A stretch of DNA of 64,000 nt from Zophobihabitans entericus (GCF_011745665.1 NZ_CP050253.1:2083418-2147417); one strand, 5' to 3'; numbered from the stretch's first letter, positions 49,196 to 58,613 are shown. Numbers and translations: made by a program. The notes: generated by a model not told the origin, from the letters alone.

Positions 49196-49975
49196 ATGGA
49201 AAGAAAAACAGGTATTGATTACTTTGTACTCGGCTGGAAGTTGATTCAAAAACCCGGAATTACTCGCTTTGTGATATTACCGATGCTGGCAAATATTGTC
49301 GTGATGTCACTGCTGTTTTGGTGGCTGTTTGCCCATATTTCCACCTTAATGGATTTAGGTATGCATTATGTTCCCAGCTGGTTGCAGTGGCTGAGTTATA
49401 TTGTGACCCTTATTGTAGTGGTAACGATGGCGATCTTCTTCTGTTACTTCTTTAGCACTATTACCAATATTATTGCCGCACCATTTAACGGACTTTTAGC
49501 TGAGCAGGTTGAAGCCTATTTGACGCAGCAGCCGGCACCAGATACCGGGATCTGGAGTTTAGTTAAAGATATTCCACGTATTTTGAAGCGTGAAGTATAT
49601 AAACTGATCTATTATATTTTATGGGCGATTCCGCTGTTCTTCTTGTACTGGATTCCGGTATTTGGTCAGACAGTAGCGCCAATTATCTGGTTTATTTTTA
49701 CTGCATGGATGATTAATATTCAGTATGCTGACTACGCATTTGATAATCATAAAGTGAGTTTTTCACGCATGCGTGAAATGCTAAAACAAGATAAAGCTGA
49801 CAACCTCTCTTTTGGTGCGCTGGTCAGCCTGTTTACTATGATTCCGGTATTTAATCTGATTATTATGCCGGTGGCAGTGTGTGGTTCAACAGCACTTTGG
49901 GTCGATCGTTACCGTCAGCAGGTTTATGAGGACCAAATAGCTGAGCGGATCAGTGCTCAGAAGAGTCGTTTTTAA
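49196..49975 (+). CDS. cysZ: Sulfate transporter CysZ
   Basis: CysZ is an inner-membrane protein that takes up sulfate for cysteine synthesis. The 259-residue product has four or more hydrophobic segments and family motifs GWKLIQKPGITRFVILP, NIIAAPFNGLLAEQVE and WFIFTAWMINIQYADYAFDNH. Its last 26 bp overlap the end of the convergent sensor-kinase gene. It closes the purC-yeaL-tmcA-cysZ run; it is not next to cysK here. Confidence 0.94.
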   Translation: MERKTGIDYFVLGWKLIQKPGITRFVILPMLANIVVMSLLFWWLFAHISTLMDLGMHYVPSWLQWLSYIVTLIVVVTMAIFFCYFFSTITNIIAAPFNGLLAEQVEAYLTQQPAPDTGIWSLVKDIPRILKREVYKLIYYILWAIPLFFLYWIPVFGQTVAPIIWFIFTAWMINIQYADYAFDNHKVSFSRMREMLKQDKADNLSFGALVSLFTMIPVFNLIIMPVAVCGSTALWVDRYRQQVYEDQIAERISAQKSRF

Positions 49976-51071
49976 CCTCGCTGTTAACTTCCTCTGCCGG
50001 ATAATTAACAAACTGAGCAATCGTGCCTGAATGACCATCATGGCGGTTTTTAATAAAGAACTGACCATGATGTAATTTGGTGATACGGTTAACAATACTG
50101 AGTCCAAGCCCAATACCTTTATGACGCCTGTCCATGCGAAAGAAAGCTTGTTGTAACAGCTCTGCTTTACTTTCATCAATCCCAGTACCTTCATCTTTCA
50201 CTTCAATCATAATACCTTGCTCATGATGAATACAGCTGACGGTAATCGTGCTTTCTGACGGGCTATAACGATAAGCATTTTCTACTAAGTTACGGATGAG
50301 TAAACGAATAAGTATTGCATCACCATCAAAAGAGATCTGTTTGTCCGGAATCTGCCAGACTAGCTGCTGATCTTTTTGCTGGGTCAGTTCAAATAACTCA
50401 TCAAACAGAGGAATGGCAACGTCGTGCTCAAAATGAATCTTTTGATATTCACCGACAGTAAACTTTTGACTGGCTCTGGCCAGCAGTAATAATTGTTCAA
50501 CAGTGCTGACCAGGCGGTCGATACGTTCAATCAGCTCTTTAGCATCAACGTTATAAGCTTTTTCCATAAGCTCTAAGTGCAGACGAATCCCAGCTAAAGG
50601 AGTACGCAGTTCATGGGCAACATCAGCCGTAAATAAACGCTCCTGTTGCAGCGTATCACTTAAACGCAGGAACAGATCATTGAGCGATAATGAAATAGAC
50701 TGAATCTCATTCATTTTACTGGTGTTAGTCATTGGGGTTAAATTATCTGCAGTGCGCTGGACTAGTTCATGTTTTAGTGTTTCCAGCGGTTTTACAATCC
50801 ATTTAATCGCTTTATAGGATAAAAATAGCGTAACGGCCATCATGGTAAAAGTAGACAAGAATAGGGCAAAAATCGCTTCCAGCTCTTCCCGATGAATAAT
50901 TTCATCAATTGTTTCTGGTGTGAGGGTGAGATCAACTAAAGCCGCAATCTGTTCCTTACTTTCATGCCAAAGCCAGAGGACGGTGATCGTCTGGCTGATA
51001 AACATGATTACTGCCAGCAGGAAGAATAAGTTCCAGCGAATACTATAGCGTGCTTTTGATAGTGATTTCAT
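49950..51071 (-). CDS. basS: Sensor histidine kinase BasS (PmrB-like)
   Basis: The 373-residue kinase has membrane helices at about 12-34 and 67-87 with only about 32 periplasmic residues between. That short loop holds two ExxE patterns (E37-E40, E62-E65), the motif used by Salmonella PmrB to sense ferric iron. A HAMP region follows (about 88-140), then the phosphoacceptor H153 in DVAHELRTPLAG and the ATPase boxes NLVENAYRY, DEGTGI and GIGLGLSIV. It is the last gene of PAP2-eptA-basR-basS, 10 bp after basR. The PmrB role is inferred from context and loop size. Confidence 0.85.
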   Translation of the reverse strand: MKSLSKARYSIRWNLFFLLAVIMFISQTITVLWLWHESKEQIAALVDLTLTPETIDEIIHREELEAIFALFLSTFTMMAVTLFLSYKAIKWIVKPLETLKHELVQRTADNLTPMTNTSKMNEIQSISLSLNDLFLRLSDTLQQERLFTADVAHELRTPLAGIRLHLELMEKAYNVDAKELIERIDRLVSTVEQLLLLARASQKFTVGEYQKIHFEHDVAIPLFDELFELTQQKDQQLVWQIPDKQISFDGDAILIRLLIRNLVENAYRYSPSESTITVSCIHHEQGIMIEVKDEGTGIDESKAELLQQAFFRMDRRHKGIGLGLSIVNRITKLHHGQFFIKNRHDGHSGTIAQFVNYPAEEVNSEVKNDSSEH

Positions 51072-51081
51072 AGTTGTTCTA

Positions 51082-51741
51082 TTATTCGAATGTTAATCTA
51101 TAACCATAACCACGAATGGTTTGAATATATTGTTTGCCAATTTTTTGACGTAAGCTGTGCATATAAACTTCCAGCACATTTGAGTTAGGATCGCTTTGCC
51201 AGTCATATAAATCATTTTGTAGCACGTCACGATGAACTTTTTCACCTGACTTGAGTGCTAATCGTGACAGAATAGCAAATTCTTTTGGAGTCAAAAATAT
51301 TTCGTTATCATTTTGCCACACTTGCTGGTTCTTCAGATTAATCTTCAGATTACCAATCAAGAGAATATTATCCGTTGCACCCTGATCACGGCGAATTAGA
51401 GCCCGGATTCTGGCCAGAAGTTCTGATAAGGCAAAAGGTTTCACTAAATAGTCATCAGCACCAAAATCTAAACCTTCGACCCGATCTTCAATCGTATCTC
51501 TGGCAGTCAAAATCAGTATGGGCGTCTGTATCTTATTTTTCCGCCACTGTTGTAAAAGCTGTAAACCATCGCAATCAGGTAAACCTAAATCCAGTACAAT
51601 CAAACTGTACTGGGTATAATCAACGAGTTGTGTGGCTTCTTGCCCTGTACCTGCAATTTCACAGGCATAGCCTTCATTTGTTATGCCCTTTAAAAGTCCT
51701 TTTTGTAATAAGTTATCGTCTTCAACAACCAGTATTTTCAT
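51082..51741 (-). CDS. basR: Response regulator BasR (PmrA-like), OmpR family
   Basis: The 219-residue regulator has a receiver domain with the acidic pair D8-D9, phosphorylation site D51 (VLDLGLPDCDG) and K102. The OmpR-type winged helix begins about residue 125 (IFLTPKEFAILSRLA to YIQTIRGYGYRL). Closest familiar relatives are BasR/PmrA and QseB. Position between eptA and a PmrB-like kinase favours BasR. A matching 11-bp-phased direct repeat lies at the operon promoter, suggesting autoregulation. Confidence 0.88.
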   Translation of the reverse strand: MKILVVEDDNLLQKGLLKGITNEGYACEIAGTGQEATQLVDYTQYSLIVLDLGLPDCDGLQLLQQWRKNKIQTPILILTARDTIEDRVEGLDFGADDYLVKPFALSELLARIRALIRRDQGATDNILLIGNLKINLKNQQVWQNDNEIFLTPKEFAILSRLALKSGEKVHRDVLQNDLYDWQSDPNSNVLEVYMHSLRQKIGKQYIQTIRGYGYRLTFE

Positions 51742-51745
51742 TCTA

Positions 51746-53398
51746 TTATTCCTGAATAGATTGGCAGGTTTGTAAAATATCTAATGATTTTTGATATTCA
51801 GATGTGTCCATATTAAAAATTCCCAGCAAAGAATGGAAGACATTATCCTGAGAAAATTGCTTTTCTTGTGATAATTTTTCTAAACACTGGTTATTAAGAG
51901 CATATTGTTTCTGATAACCTTCAGAAAACCAGAGTAAAAACGGGACAGTGGTTTGGCCTTCCGGTGCCACAGAATAAGGCATGCTATGTAGATAGATACC
52001 ATTTTCTCCCAGTGATTCACCATGATCTGACATATACATCACGACCACGTTATATTCATCCTGATACTGTTTAGCAAATTCAATGGTCTTATTGACGATA
52101 TAATCAACATAAACAATGGTGTTGTCGTAAGTATTTACTAGTGACTGCTCATCACAATTGTTGATCTCGTTAGTATCGCAAGTTGGGGTAAAACGTTTAA
52201 ATTCATCCGGATAACGCTGATAATAAGTAGGACCGTGACTACCAATGGTATGTAGAATAATCAGATTATCTTGTTTGCTTTGGGTGGTAATTTTATCTTC
52301 TAAACCATCAAAAAGGGTATCATCATAACAAACACCGTTTTGACAATATTTAGGATTATTCTTAGCGGTCATGTCTTCATATTCAATCCGATCGCAAACT
52401 CCTTTACAACCGCCATCATTGTCGCGCCATAATACATTTACCTGAGCTTGTTTCAACATATCCAGCACATTAGATTGCCTGTTAGCTAACTTACCATCAT
52501 AGTCGACTCTTGGCATATTAGAAAACATACATGGCAAAGAGTAAGCCGTTGCAGTACCACATGAAGAGGTATCTTTAAAATAGATAATATCTTGTCGTTG
52601 TGACAACAGTGGATTGGTCTGTTTTTCATAACCATTTAAAGAGAAGTTTTGCGCGCGGGATGTCTCACCCAACACTAAAAACATTAAGGTCTTTTTCTCA
52701 CTGGCAGGAAGTGGCTTTTTAGTGACATCTTCCCCAATCGTAATAAAGGGTAAGTTTTTGGTTTTTTGGTAATCATATTGATTGTAGGTTGCAGCAATAT
52801 AATTAGATGGTGTGATGTATTTTATTACACCATGATTATTACGCATAAAGGCGGCATAATCTTTATAGAAGAAGGCAGCAATAATTAAGATGACACCTAC
52901 TGCCAGCGCAATAGAAATGAAACGACGCAGAAGATAAAATCCCCAGTTTTTTACCGGTTTGATTTTAATCAGTAACACCAAAATAGCCGGGATTACACCT
53001 AAAAAGAAGATATATCCTATTAATGTTGGTGTAAGTAATGCAGCGCTTTCTGCCTGATTGGTATCCAGAACGTTTTGTATCATTTCTCTGTCAATCATGA
53101 TACTAAATGTCGACATAAAATAAGTCAGAGGCGCGCCGACTAAAATAAAAATCATGCCGACCAGTTTAATCAGGCGTGGAAAAATAAAGAAGTTCAATAC
53201 AATGGTGATAACGCAAAAGATAACCAATGGCATAGTAAAGAAGAACAGCGCATTATTGAAAATACCGATATCCAAGCGTAATAAAATTTGTTTGTAATAA
53301 GCCAGATTAAGGATAGTGGCTTGATACCCTGCAATTAAAAAAATCAGTAGTGAACTGCTAATTTGATGACGATTTAAAAATGCTTTAATTTTATTCAT
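51746..53398 (-). CDS. eptA: Lipid A phosphoethanolamine transferase EptA (PmrC)
   Basis: EptA adds phosphoethanolamine to lipid A, lowering its negative charge and giving polymyxin resistance. The 550-residue inner-membrane enzyme has five N-terminal membrane helices (to about 175) and a periplasmic sulfatase-fold domain. The acceptor threonine T246 lies in VLGETSRAQNFSLNGY. Zinc-site residues are in YMSDHGESLGENG and LHTIGSHGPTYY. Cysteines that form the family's disulfides are present. It is tightly packed upstream of basR. Confidence 0.95.
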   Translation of the reverse strand: MNKIKAFLNRHQISSSLLIFLIAGYQATILNLAYYKQILLRLDIGIFNNALFFFTMPLVIFCVITIVLNFFIFPRLIKLVGMIFILVGAPLTYFMSTFSIMIDREMIQNVLDTNQAESAALLTPTLIGYIFFLGVIPAILVLLIKIKPVKNWGFYLLRRFISIALAVGVILIIAAFFYKDYAAFMRNNHGVIKYITPSNYIAATYNQYDYQKTKNLPFITIGEDVTKKPLPASEKKTLMFLVLGETSRAQNFSLNGYEKQTNPLLSQRQDIIYFKDTSSCGTATAYSLPCMFSNMPRVDYDGKLANRQSNVLDMLKQAQVNVLWRDNDGGCKGVCDRIEYEDMTAKNNPKYCQNGVCYDDTLFDGLEDKITTQSKQDNLIILHTIGSHGPTYYQRYPDEFKRFTPTCDTNEINNCDEQSLVNTYDNTIVYVDYIVNKTIEFAKQYQDEYNVVVMYMSDHGESLGENGIYLHSMPYSVAPEGQTTVPFLLWFSEGYQKQYALNNQCLEKLSQEKQFSQDNVFHSLLGIFNMDTSEYQKSLDILQTCQSIQE

Positions 53399-53415
53399 TA
53401 TTGTTTTTTCACTTC

Positions 53416-54030
53416 TTAGTATTTAATTAAACCTAGCTTAATAATAGGGGAAAATAACGAACGGTAAACTTTGAGCAGACTATGCATAAGCGGCTTCTCG
53501 ATTTTGTTCCAGCTTTTGGCAATAAAGCAGGCACAAGCAAGACTAATCATACCGGCAGCTAAAATATCTTTTGGCCAGTGAACACCAAGATAGATACGGC
53601 TCCAGCCAACAAGACCTGCAATTAAGATCATAAGTCCGAGAACGGATTTATAACGAACAGAAGTTGGTAGTGGACGATTAAAAACCATGGCAAACAGCAT
53701 GGCAAAAATAAAGCTGGCATGCTGACTAGGTAAAGAGTTAGTTGCAGAGTGGCGCAGGAAATTAGTACCGATGTGCTCCACAAATGGTCTTGGACTAGAA
53801 ACAGCCATACGCATCAGGCTGGCAATCAGAAGGGTAAAACCAATAGTCAGGGTGATTTTGACAATAACTTCACGATATTGAGGCAAACGTAGCCAGCAAA
53901 AAAGGGTAAAGGCAGAACAAAAATAGACTAAATAATTCGCACAGAAAATAGCAAACTGAATCATCCAGACGTTGGCATTTTGCGCGGCATTAATAAAAAG
54001 AAATAATTCTGAATTGAGTTGAGCCAACAT
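53416..54030 (-). CDS. PAP2-family membrane phosphatase
   Basis: This 204-residue protein has about six membrane helices and the acid-phosphatase triad: R74-x6-R81-P82, PSQH at 101-104 (usual PSGH) and S144-R145-x5-H151-x3-D155. Relatives are undecaprenyl-pyrophosphate phosphatases (BcrC/YbjG) and the lipid A phosphotransferase LpxT, all acting at the outer face of the inner membrane. It is first in the operon with eptA and basRS, 17 bp before eptA. A role in lipid A 1-phosphate chemistry or undecaprenyl recycling is likely, but which one is not decided. Confidence 0.88.
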   Translation of the reverse strand: MLAQLNSELFLFINAAQNANVWMIQFAIFCANYLVYFCSAFTLFCWLRLPQYREVIVKITLTIGFTLLIASLMRMAVSSPRPFVEHIGTNFLRHSATNSLPSQHASFIFAMLFAMVFNRPLPTSVRYKSVLGLMILIAGLVGWSRIYLGVHWPKDILAAGMISLACACFIAKSWNKIEKPLMHSLLKVYRSLFSPIIKLGLIKY

Positions 54031-54053
54031 AATTTATCCTTATTTAAGTTGTG

Positions 54054-54093
54054 TGTATATAGCTTAAATAAGTAACCTTAAAATAACCTTAAT
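54054..54093 (-). promoter_or_regulatory. PmrA-box-like promoter of the PAP2-eptA-basRS operon
   Basis: On the minus strand ATTAAG-GTTAT-TTTAAG (54093 to 54077) matches the PmrA box YTTAAK-N5-YTTAAK at 11 of 12 fixed positions, with half-sites 11 bp apart. A -10 TATACA (54059-54054) follows after exactly 17 bp, so the second half-site sits at the -35, where PmrA boxes act. A third CTTAA lies at 54063. The ATG of the PAP2 gene is 24 bp further, after AGGA. Confidence 0.7.
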
Positions 54094-54122
54094 GTTGGAA
54101 TAGTGTTGAAATTTAAATTAGA

Positions 54123-54144
54123 GAGTTGCGCGACGAAGTCGCGC
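54123..54144 (-). repeat. Palindromic repeat unit, copy 4
   Basis: The minus strand reads GCGCGAC-TTC-GTCGCGC-AACTC, the same 22-bp unit as at 33250 and 33532, 20 kb away. It lies just upstream of the lipid A operon promoter and outside any gene. Confidence 0.78.
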
Positions 54145-54230
54145 TGATAAGTTAAAAAAGAAAATAACAGCGAATGAGTTTACGATGGAGTCATGCAGAT
54201 AGTCTAAAAAACTCATATGAAGACGTTGAA

Positions 54231-54305
54231 CTTGACGGAGAGCGTACCTCATAGGTCTTAGCGAGTCCTCGAGCGGGCGCCTATGGGGTGCGGTAGGCCG
54301 TCAAG
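54231..54305. repeat. Long imperfect inverted repeat
   Basis: Outer arms CTTGACGG / CCGTCAAG enclose inner arms ACCTCATAGG (54246-54255) / CCTATGGGGT (54280-54289), pairing with one G-U. The 75-bp element is GC-richer than its surroundings. With the hairpin at 54346 and the unit at 54123 it fills the 371-bp gap between ypfN and the PAP2 gene, where no reading frame is credible. Confidence 0.6.
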
Positions 54306-54345
54306 CCCACAGAATCTGAGATTATCCTCAGAAAATTATTGCGCC

Positions 54346-54365
54346 AGAGCGGCGCACGCCGCTCT
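54346..54365. repeat. GC-rich hairpin downstream of ypfN
   Basis: AGAGCGGC-GCAC-GCCGCTCT is a perfect 8-bp stem, 37 bp past the ypfN stop. No U-run follows on the minus strand, so it may be a Rho-dependent or 3'-end stabilising structure. Confidence 0.5.
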
Positions 54366-54401
54366 AAACCCCAAAGTTAATTTATACTCAAACCCAAGAA
54401 G

Positions 54402-54578
54402 TTACTTCTTCTTCCAGTCATCCTCTTCATCATCGTCATACGGAATAGGTTTAATGCCTTTTTTCTTTTCCAGATACTCCTTAAAACTCAGTTTTTTTAA
54501 ATCCTTAATGCCATTTAAAATAACTCCAAGTAAAAGAAGAGGAATTATTATCCACCAGTACTCTTTTAGCCACTCCAT
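54402..54578 (-). CDS. ypfN: YpfN-family (UPF0370) small membrane protein
   Basis: This 58-residue protein has one N-terminal membrane helix (MEWLKEYWWIIIPLLLLG), then LNGIKDLKK and an acidic, Lys-ending tail (YDDDEEDDWKKK). It matches E. coli YpfN in size and layout. AAGGAG precedes the ATG. It follows dapE by 21 bp on the same strand, and the yffB-dapE-ypfN order is that of E. coli. Function unknown. Confidence 0.88.
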   Translation of the reverse strand: MEWLKEYWWIIIPLLLLGVILNGIKDLKKLSFKEYLEKKKGIKPIPYDDDEEDDWKKK

Positions 54579-54599
54579 CTTAAGCTCCTTCTAAAGGCA

Positions 54600-55751
54600 C
54601 TAACTAACCTGACCGCGATTTAAAATATTATTTAAAATACGCTGATAAATATTCACCAGTGTTTTTAAATCTGCACAACTCACGCACTCATTCACTTTAT
54701 GAATAGTGGCATTTAGCGGACCAAGCTCAATAATTTGACAGCCCATCAAAGCGATAAAGCGACCATCTGAAGTACCACCGCTGGTGGAAAGCTCGGTAGT
54801 TAAACTGGTAAACTTCTTAATTGCTTCAGCGGTCACATCCGTTAATGTCCCTTGTGGGGTTAAAAACGGCTTACCAGACAAGCGCCAGCTTAAACTATAA
54901 CGAAGCTGATACTTATCCAACAAAGCAGTCACACGCTGGCGAATCACATCATCGGTCAGCTCACTGCTATAACGAAAGTTAAACTGTACACTCAGCTCAC
55001 CCGGAACAACATTTTCTGCACCAGTACCACCATTAATATTTGCTACCTGCATGGTTGTTGCCGGAAAATATTGGTTGCCCTGATCCCACTCGGTTGCGAC
55101 CAGTTCAGCTAACGCGGGTGCAAAACGATGTACCGGATTGTCTGCCAGATGCGGATAGGCAACGTGTCCCTGTACTCCGTGTACTACTAAATTGGCGGTT
55201 AAAGAACCTCTGCGACCATTCTTAATCTGATCACCACATAGCTTGCTACTTGATGGTTCACCAACGATACAATAATCGACGCGCTCTTTGCGTGCCATTA
55301 AGGCTTCAACTACTTTTACAGTACCATCTGTTGCTGCGGCTTCTTCATCAGCGGTAATTAAGAATGCCACGCGGCCTTTATGATTTGGATTTTGTTTCAC
55401 AAAGTTTTCAGCAGCGCAAACCATGGCAGCTAAGCCACCTTTCATATCGGCAGCACCACGACCATATAACATACCGTGTTCATCAATGGTTGGCTCAAAA
55501 GGAGGGTAAACCCAGCTATTTTCATTACCAGCTGGTACCACATCAGTATGACCGGCAAAGACCAGAGTCGGTTCATCAGGATTACCATGATAAGCCCACA
55601 AATTAAGTGTCTCACCAAATTGCATAGGCTCAAAAGTGAAACCAAGCGGTGTCAGACGATCGATAATCAACTGCTGACAACCTTGATCGGTCGGGCTAAT
55701 CGACTTTCTCTGAATAAGCTGTTTGGTTAGCTCAATAACTGGATCACGCAT
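54600..55751 (-). CDS. dapE: Succinyl-diaminopimelate desuccinylase
   Basis: DapE is a dizinc M20 hydrolase that frees LL-diaminopimelate from its succinyl form, needed for lysine and peptidoglycan. The 383-residue protein has metal-ligand motifs [34 protein letters not shown] and, near the end, [12 protein letters not shown]. The dimerisation domain includes [15 protein letters not shown]. Its start codon overlaps the yffB stop by one base, so the two are translationally coupled. Confidence 0.96.
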   Translation of the reverse strand: MRDPVIELTKQLIQRKSISPTDQGCQQLIIDRLTPLGFTFEPMQFGETLNLWAYHGNPDEPTLVFAGHTDVVPAGNENSWVYPPFEPTIDEHGMLYGRGAADMKGGLAAMVCAAENFVKQNPNHKGRVAFLITADEEAAATDGTVKVVEALMARKERVDYCIVGEPSSSKLCGDQIKNGRRGSLTANLVVHGVQGHVAYPHLADNPVHRFAPALAELVATEWDQGNQYFPATTMQVANINGGTGAENVVPGELSVQFNFRYSSELTDDVIRQRVTALLDKYQLRYSLSWRLSGKPFLTPQGTLTDVTAEAIKKFTSLTTELSTSGGTSDGRFIALMGCQIIELGPLNATIHKVNECVSCADLKTLVNIYQRILNNILNRGQVS

Positions 55752-56107
55752 TACTTCATGTCCTTAATAAATTGTTGATAGCCATCTGTACTAAAACCAA
55801 GCAGGGCTTTTTTACCTTTGACTAATAGAGGACGCTTAATGATTGAGGTATTTTCCAGCATCAACGCTTTAGCTGAGACTTCATTATCAATTGACTGGCG
55901 TGTTGCCTCATCCAGCTTACGCCATGTAGTCCCTTTAGTATTCAGTAGCGGCTGCCAGCCAACCAGATCGATAAAAGATTGTAATAATTCCGGAGATAAA
56001 CCCTCTGTTTTATAATTGTGAAATTCAAACTCTACTTTGTTATCGTTTAACCAGTTAAGGGCTTTTTTCATAGTGTCACAATTTTTGATACCGTAAATTT
56101 TATACAT
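55751..56107 (-). CDS. yffB: ArsC/Spx-family protein YffB
   Basis: This 118-residue thioredoxin-fold protein has [20 protein letters not shown] with a single active-site-type cysteine (C10) and the late [14 protein letters not shown]. It belongs to the YffB group of ArsC-like proteins, not proven arsenate reductases. It is upstream of and coupled to dapE as in E. coli. Role unknown. Confidence 0.88.
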   Translation of the reverse strand: MYKIYGIKNCDTMKKALNWLNDNKVEFEFHNYKTEGLSPELLQSFIDLVGWQPLLNTKGTTWRKLDEATRQSIDNEVSAKALMLENTSIIKRPLLVKGKKALLGFSTDGYQQFIKDMK

Positions 56108-56149
56108 AGTGTTTCATCCGTTTTAGTTCATTATATCAATATAACAAGT

Positions 56150-56584
56150 TTAAATTAATTGTCCTAACTGATTTGCAAAGCGCTCTTTATCTTTATTAGA
56201 CAAGGCTGCCGGCCCACCAGATTGAACGCCACTGGCTCGCATGGTTTCCATAAAGTCACGCATTACCAGACGTTCTTTAATGGTATCCAGCGTATATCTT
56301 TCGCCACGTGGTGTTAAGACGTTAGCCTGTTTGTTTAGCACATCTGAGGCAAGAGGGATGTCAGAAGTAATGACTAAATCACCAGCCTGAACCTGCTCCA
56401 CAATCTCGTTATCAGCAACATCAAACCCTTTTGGTACGCAGCGCATTTTAATAAAAGGAGAGGGCGGAATTTTAAGTGGCTGATTCGCCACCAGTGTAGT
56501 GATAATTTTTTTACGATCTGCCGCCCGAAACAGAATTTCTTTAATTCCGTTTGGGCAGGCATCGGCATCGATCCAAATTTGCAT
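56150..56584 (-). CDS. yaiI: YaiI/YqxD-family protein (UPF0178)
   Basis: This 144-residue protein starts [18 protein letters not shown] and continues with [25 protein letters not shown] and LTPRGERYT, all hallmarks of DUF188. The fold is PIN-like with conserved Asp residues; activity is not established. It is 43 bp upstream of yffB on the same strand and may head the yaiI-yffB-dapE-ypfN unit. Confidence 0.9.
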   Translation of the reverse strand: MQIWIDADACPNGIKEILFRAADRKKIITTLVANQPLKIPPSPFIKMRCVPKGFDVADNEIVEQVQAGDLVITSDIPLASDVLNKQANVLTPRGERYTLDTIKERLVMRDFMETMRASGVQSGGPAALSNKDKERFANQLGQLI

Positions 56585-56893
56585 AATTGAGTTCGCTAAA
56601 TCAGTATTTTTAAAGATTTTGATAGAGAAATAGTAAATTATTAATTAGAGTATATCAATAAACCTAAATTTTGTGATTTTAATCACGAAATATATCTCTA
56701 TAATTTATTCATAAAATCAAATTCAACGATATAATTCTAAGTTATTGCCTGAATTTAATGAAATGGTAAGTCAATAAAAGAGATAGTAATGATCTCTGGT
56801 TATATTTAAATGTGTGATTATTTTCATTAAATTATCATATTAAAATTTTTAATAAAATCAAATAGTTATAAAATCTGTTTAGCGGAGGTAAAC
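56585..56893. other. AT-rich divergent control region of yaiI and ilvIH
   Basis: This 309-bp spacer holds no gene. It carries the CRP-like site at 56672, a consensus TATAAT at 56699-56704 facing ilvI and a TATACT at 56654-56649 facing yaiI. The long AT-rich remainder before ilvI would suit Lrp binding, as known for E. coli ilvIH, but no Lrp sites can be called by eye. Confidence 0.4.
56672..56687. promoter_or_regulatory. CRP-like site in the yaiI-ilvI spacer
   Basis: TGTGATTTTAATCACG matches TGTGA-N6-TCACA at 9 of 10 fixed bases. Its centre lies about 31 bp before the start expected from TATAAT at 56699 (plus) and about 38 bp before that from TATACT (minus). Neither is a standard activating distance, so its target gene is unclear. 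Confidence 0.4.
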
Positions 56894-58612
56894 ATGGCGA
56901 AATTATCAGGCGCCGAGATGGTAGTGCAATCCTTGATAGATCAGGGTGTAAAACAAGTGTTTGGTTATCCGGGCGGTAGTGTGCTGGATATCTATGATGC
57001 ACTCCATACTTTAGGTGGTATCGAACATATTCTCGTTCGCCATGAGCAGGCAGCTGTACATATGGCTGATGGCTTTGCACGTTCAACCGGAGAAGTTGGT
57101 GTCGTACTTGTGACATCTGGTCCGGGCGCAACTAATACCATTACCGGTATTGCAACTGCGTATATGGATTCTGTACCGATGGTGGTGCTATCTGGTCAGG
57201 TAGCAACCAATCTGATTGGTAATGATGCCTTCCAGGAATGTGACATGATCGGGATTACCCGCCCGGTAGTTAAGCATAGCTTCTTAGTCAGAAATGCTCA
57301 GGATATTCCAGAGACAATTAAGAAAGCGTTTTATATTGCTTCGACTGGCCGTCCAGGTCCGGTGGTTGTTGATCTGCCAAAAGACATTTTAAATCCGGCA
57401 CATAAATTTGCTTATCATTATCCTGAAACCGTTTCTCTGCGTTCTTATAATCCGACTCTGCAGGGCCATAAGGGGCAAATTAAGAAAGCGCTAAAACTAC
57501 TGACTAGTGCTAAGAAGCCAGTGTTATATGTTGGTGGTGGTGTGATTTGTGCTAATGCCAGCGAGCAACTTAAGCAGTTTGCTGAGAAGTTAGATCTGCC
57601 TGTAGCCAGTTCACTGATGGGCTTAAGCGCTTTCCCGGGAACGCATAAACAGTCCTTAGGTATGCTGGGTATGCATGGTGTGTATGAAGCTAATATGGCG
57701 ATGCACAATGCCGATGTCATTTTTGCTGTGGGTGTGCGTTTTGATGATCGTACCACTAATAATCTGGCGAAGTATTGTCCTAATGCGAAAGTGGTGCATG
57801 TTGATATTGATCCAACGTCGATCTCTAAAACTGTTCCTGTTACTGTTCCTGTGGTTGGTGATGCGAAAAGTGTACTTGAAGCGATGCTTGAACATTTAAA
57901 AACAGAAACAGTGACTCGTGACGTTGAAGCGATTATCGACTGGTGGAAACAGATCGAACACTGGCGTGCGCGTAAATGTTTATCCTATGCTCAAGAAGGT
58001 GAAAATATTAAGCCACAAGAAGCGATTGAAGCACTTTACCGCTTAACTAAAGGCGATGCTTATATTGCGACTGATGTTGGTCAGCACCAGATGTTTGCTG
58101 CTTTATATTATCCATTTGATAAACCGCGTCACTTTGTTACATCTGGTGGTCTTGGTACGATGGGCTTTGGTTTGCCGGCGGCGCTAGGGATTAAATTAGC
58201 TCATCCAGACAAAACTGTGGTATGTATCACGGGTGATGGTAGTATTCAGATGAATATTCAGGAACTGTCTACTGCACTTCAATACGGTTTACCAGTTATC
58301 ATTTTAAATCTGAACAATGGTTTCCTTGGTATGGTGAAACAGTGGCAGGATATGATTTATTCAGGTCGTCACTCCAGTTCATATATGGAATCTCTGCCTA
58401 AGTTTGCACAAATAGCAGAAGCATATGGCCATGTCGGGATTTCTATTACCAAACGTTCAGAGCTTGAGAAGAAGCTAAAAGAAGCCTTAAAAATTAAGAA
58501 TCGTTTAGTGTTTGTTGATGTCATGACTGACCCGACAGAACACGTTTATCCAATGCAGATTCGCGGTGGTTCAATGAGCGAAATGTGGTTAAGTAAGACG
58601 GAGAGAACCTAA
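56894..58612 (+). CDS. ilvI: Acetolactate synthase III, large subunit
   Basis: This is a second ThDP-dependent acetolactate synthase, 572 residues, complete. It has [14 protein letters not shown], catalytic Glu in [15 protein letters not shown], the FAD-type middle domain and [22 protein letters not shown] lies upstream of the ATG. It forms the valine-sensitive isozyme with IlvH, encoded next. Unlike ilvG it has no leader-peptide attenuator visible in the upstream 309 bp. Confidence 0.95.
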   Translation: MAKLSGAEMVVQSLIDQGVKQVFGYPGGSVLDIYDALHTLGGIEHILVRHEQAAVHMADGFARSTGEVGVVLVTSGPGATNTITGIATAYMDSVPMVVLSGQVATNLIGNDAFQECDMIGITRPVVKHSFLVRNAQDIPETIKKAFYIASTGRPGPVVVDLPKDILNPAHKFAYHYPETVSLRSYNPTLQGHKGQIKKALKLLTSAKKPVLYVGGGVICANASEQLKQFAEKLDLPVASSLMGLSAFPGTHKQSLGMLGMHGVYEANMAMHNADVIFAVGVRFDDRTTNNLAKYCPNAKVVHVDIDPTSISKTVPVTVPVVGDAKSVLEAMLEHLKTETVTRDVEAIIDWWKQIEHWRARKCLSYAQEGENIKPQEAIEALYRLTKGDAYIATDVGQHQMFAALYYPFDKPRHFVTSGGLGTMGFGLPAALGIKLAHPDKTVVCITGDGSIQMNIQELSTALQYGLPVIILNLNNGFLGMVKQWQDMIYSGRHSSSYMESLPKFAQIAEAYGHVGISITKRSELEKKLKEALKIKNRLVFVDVMTDPTEHVYPMQIRGGSMSEMWLSKTERT

Positions 58613-58613
58613 T

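Noticed and set aside
54283-54594. 103-codon plus-strand frame rich in serine and phenylalanine
   Set aside because: It is the reverse complement of ypfN plus the non-coding hairpin region; composition is implausible and there is no ribosome site.
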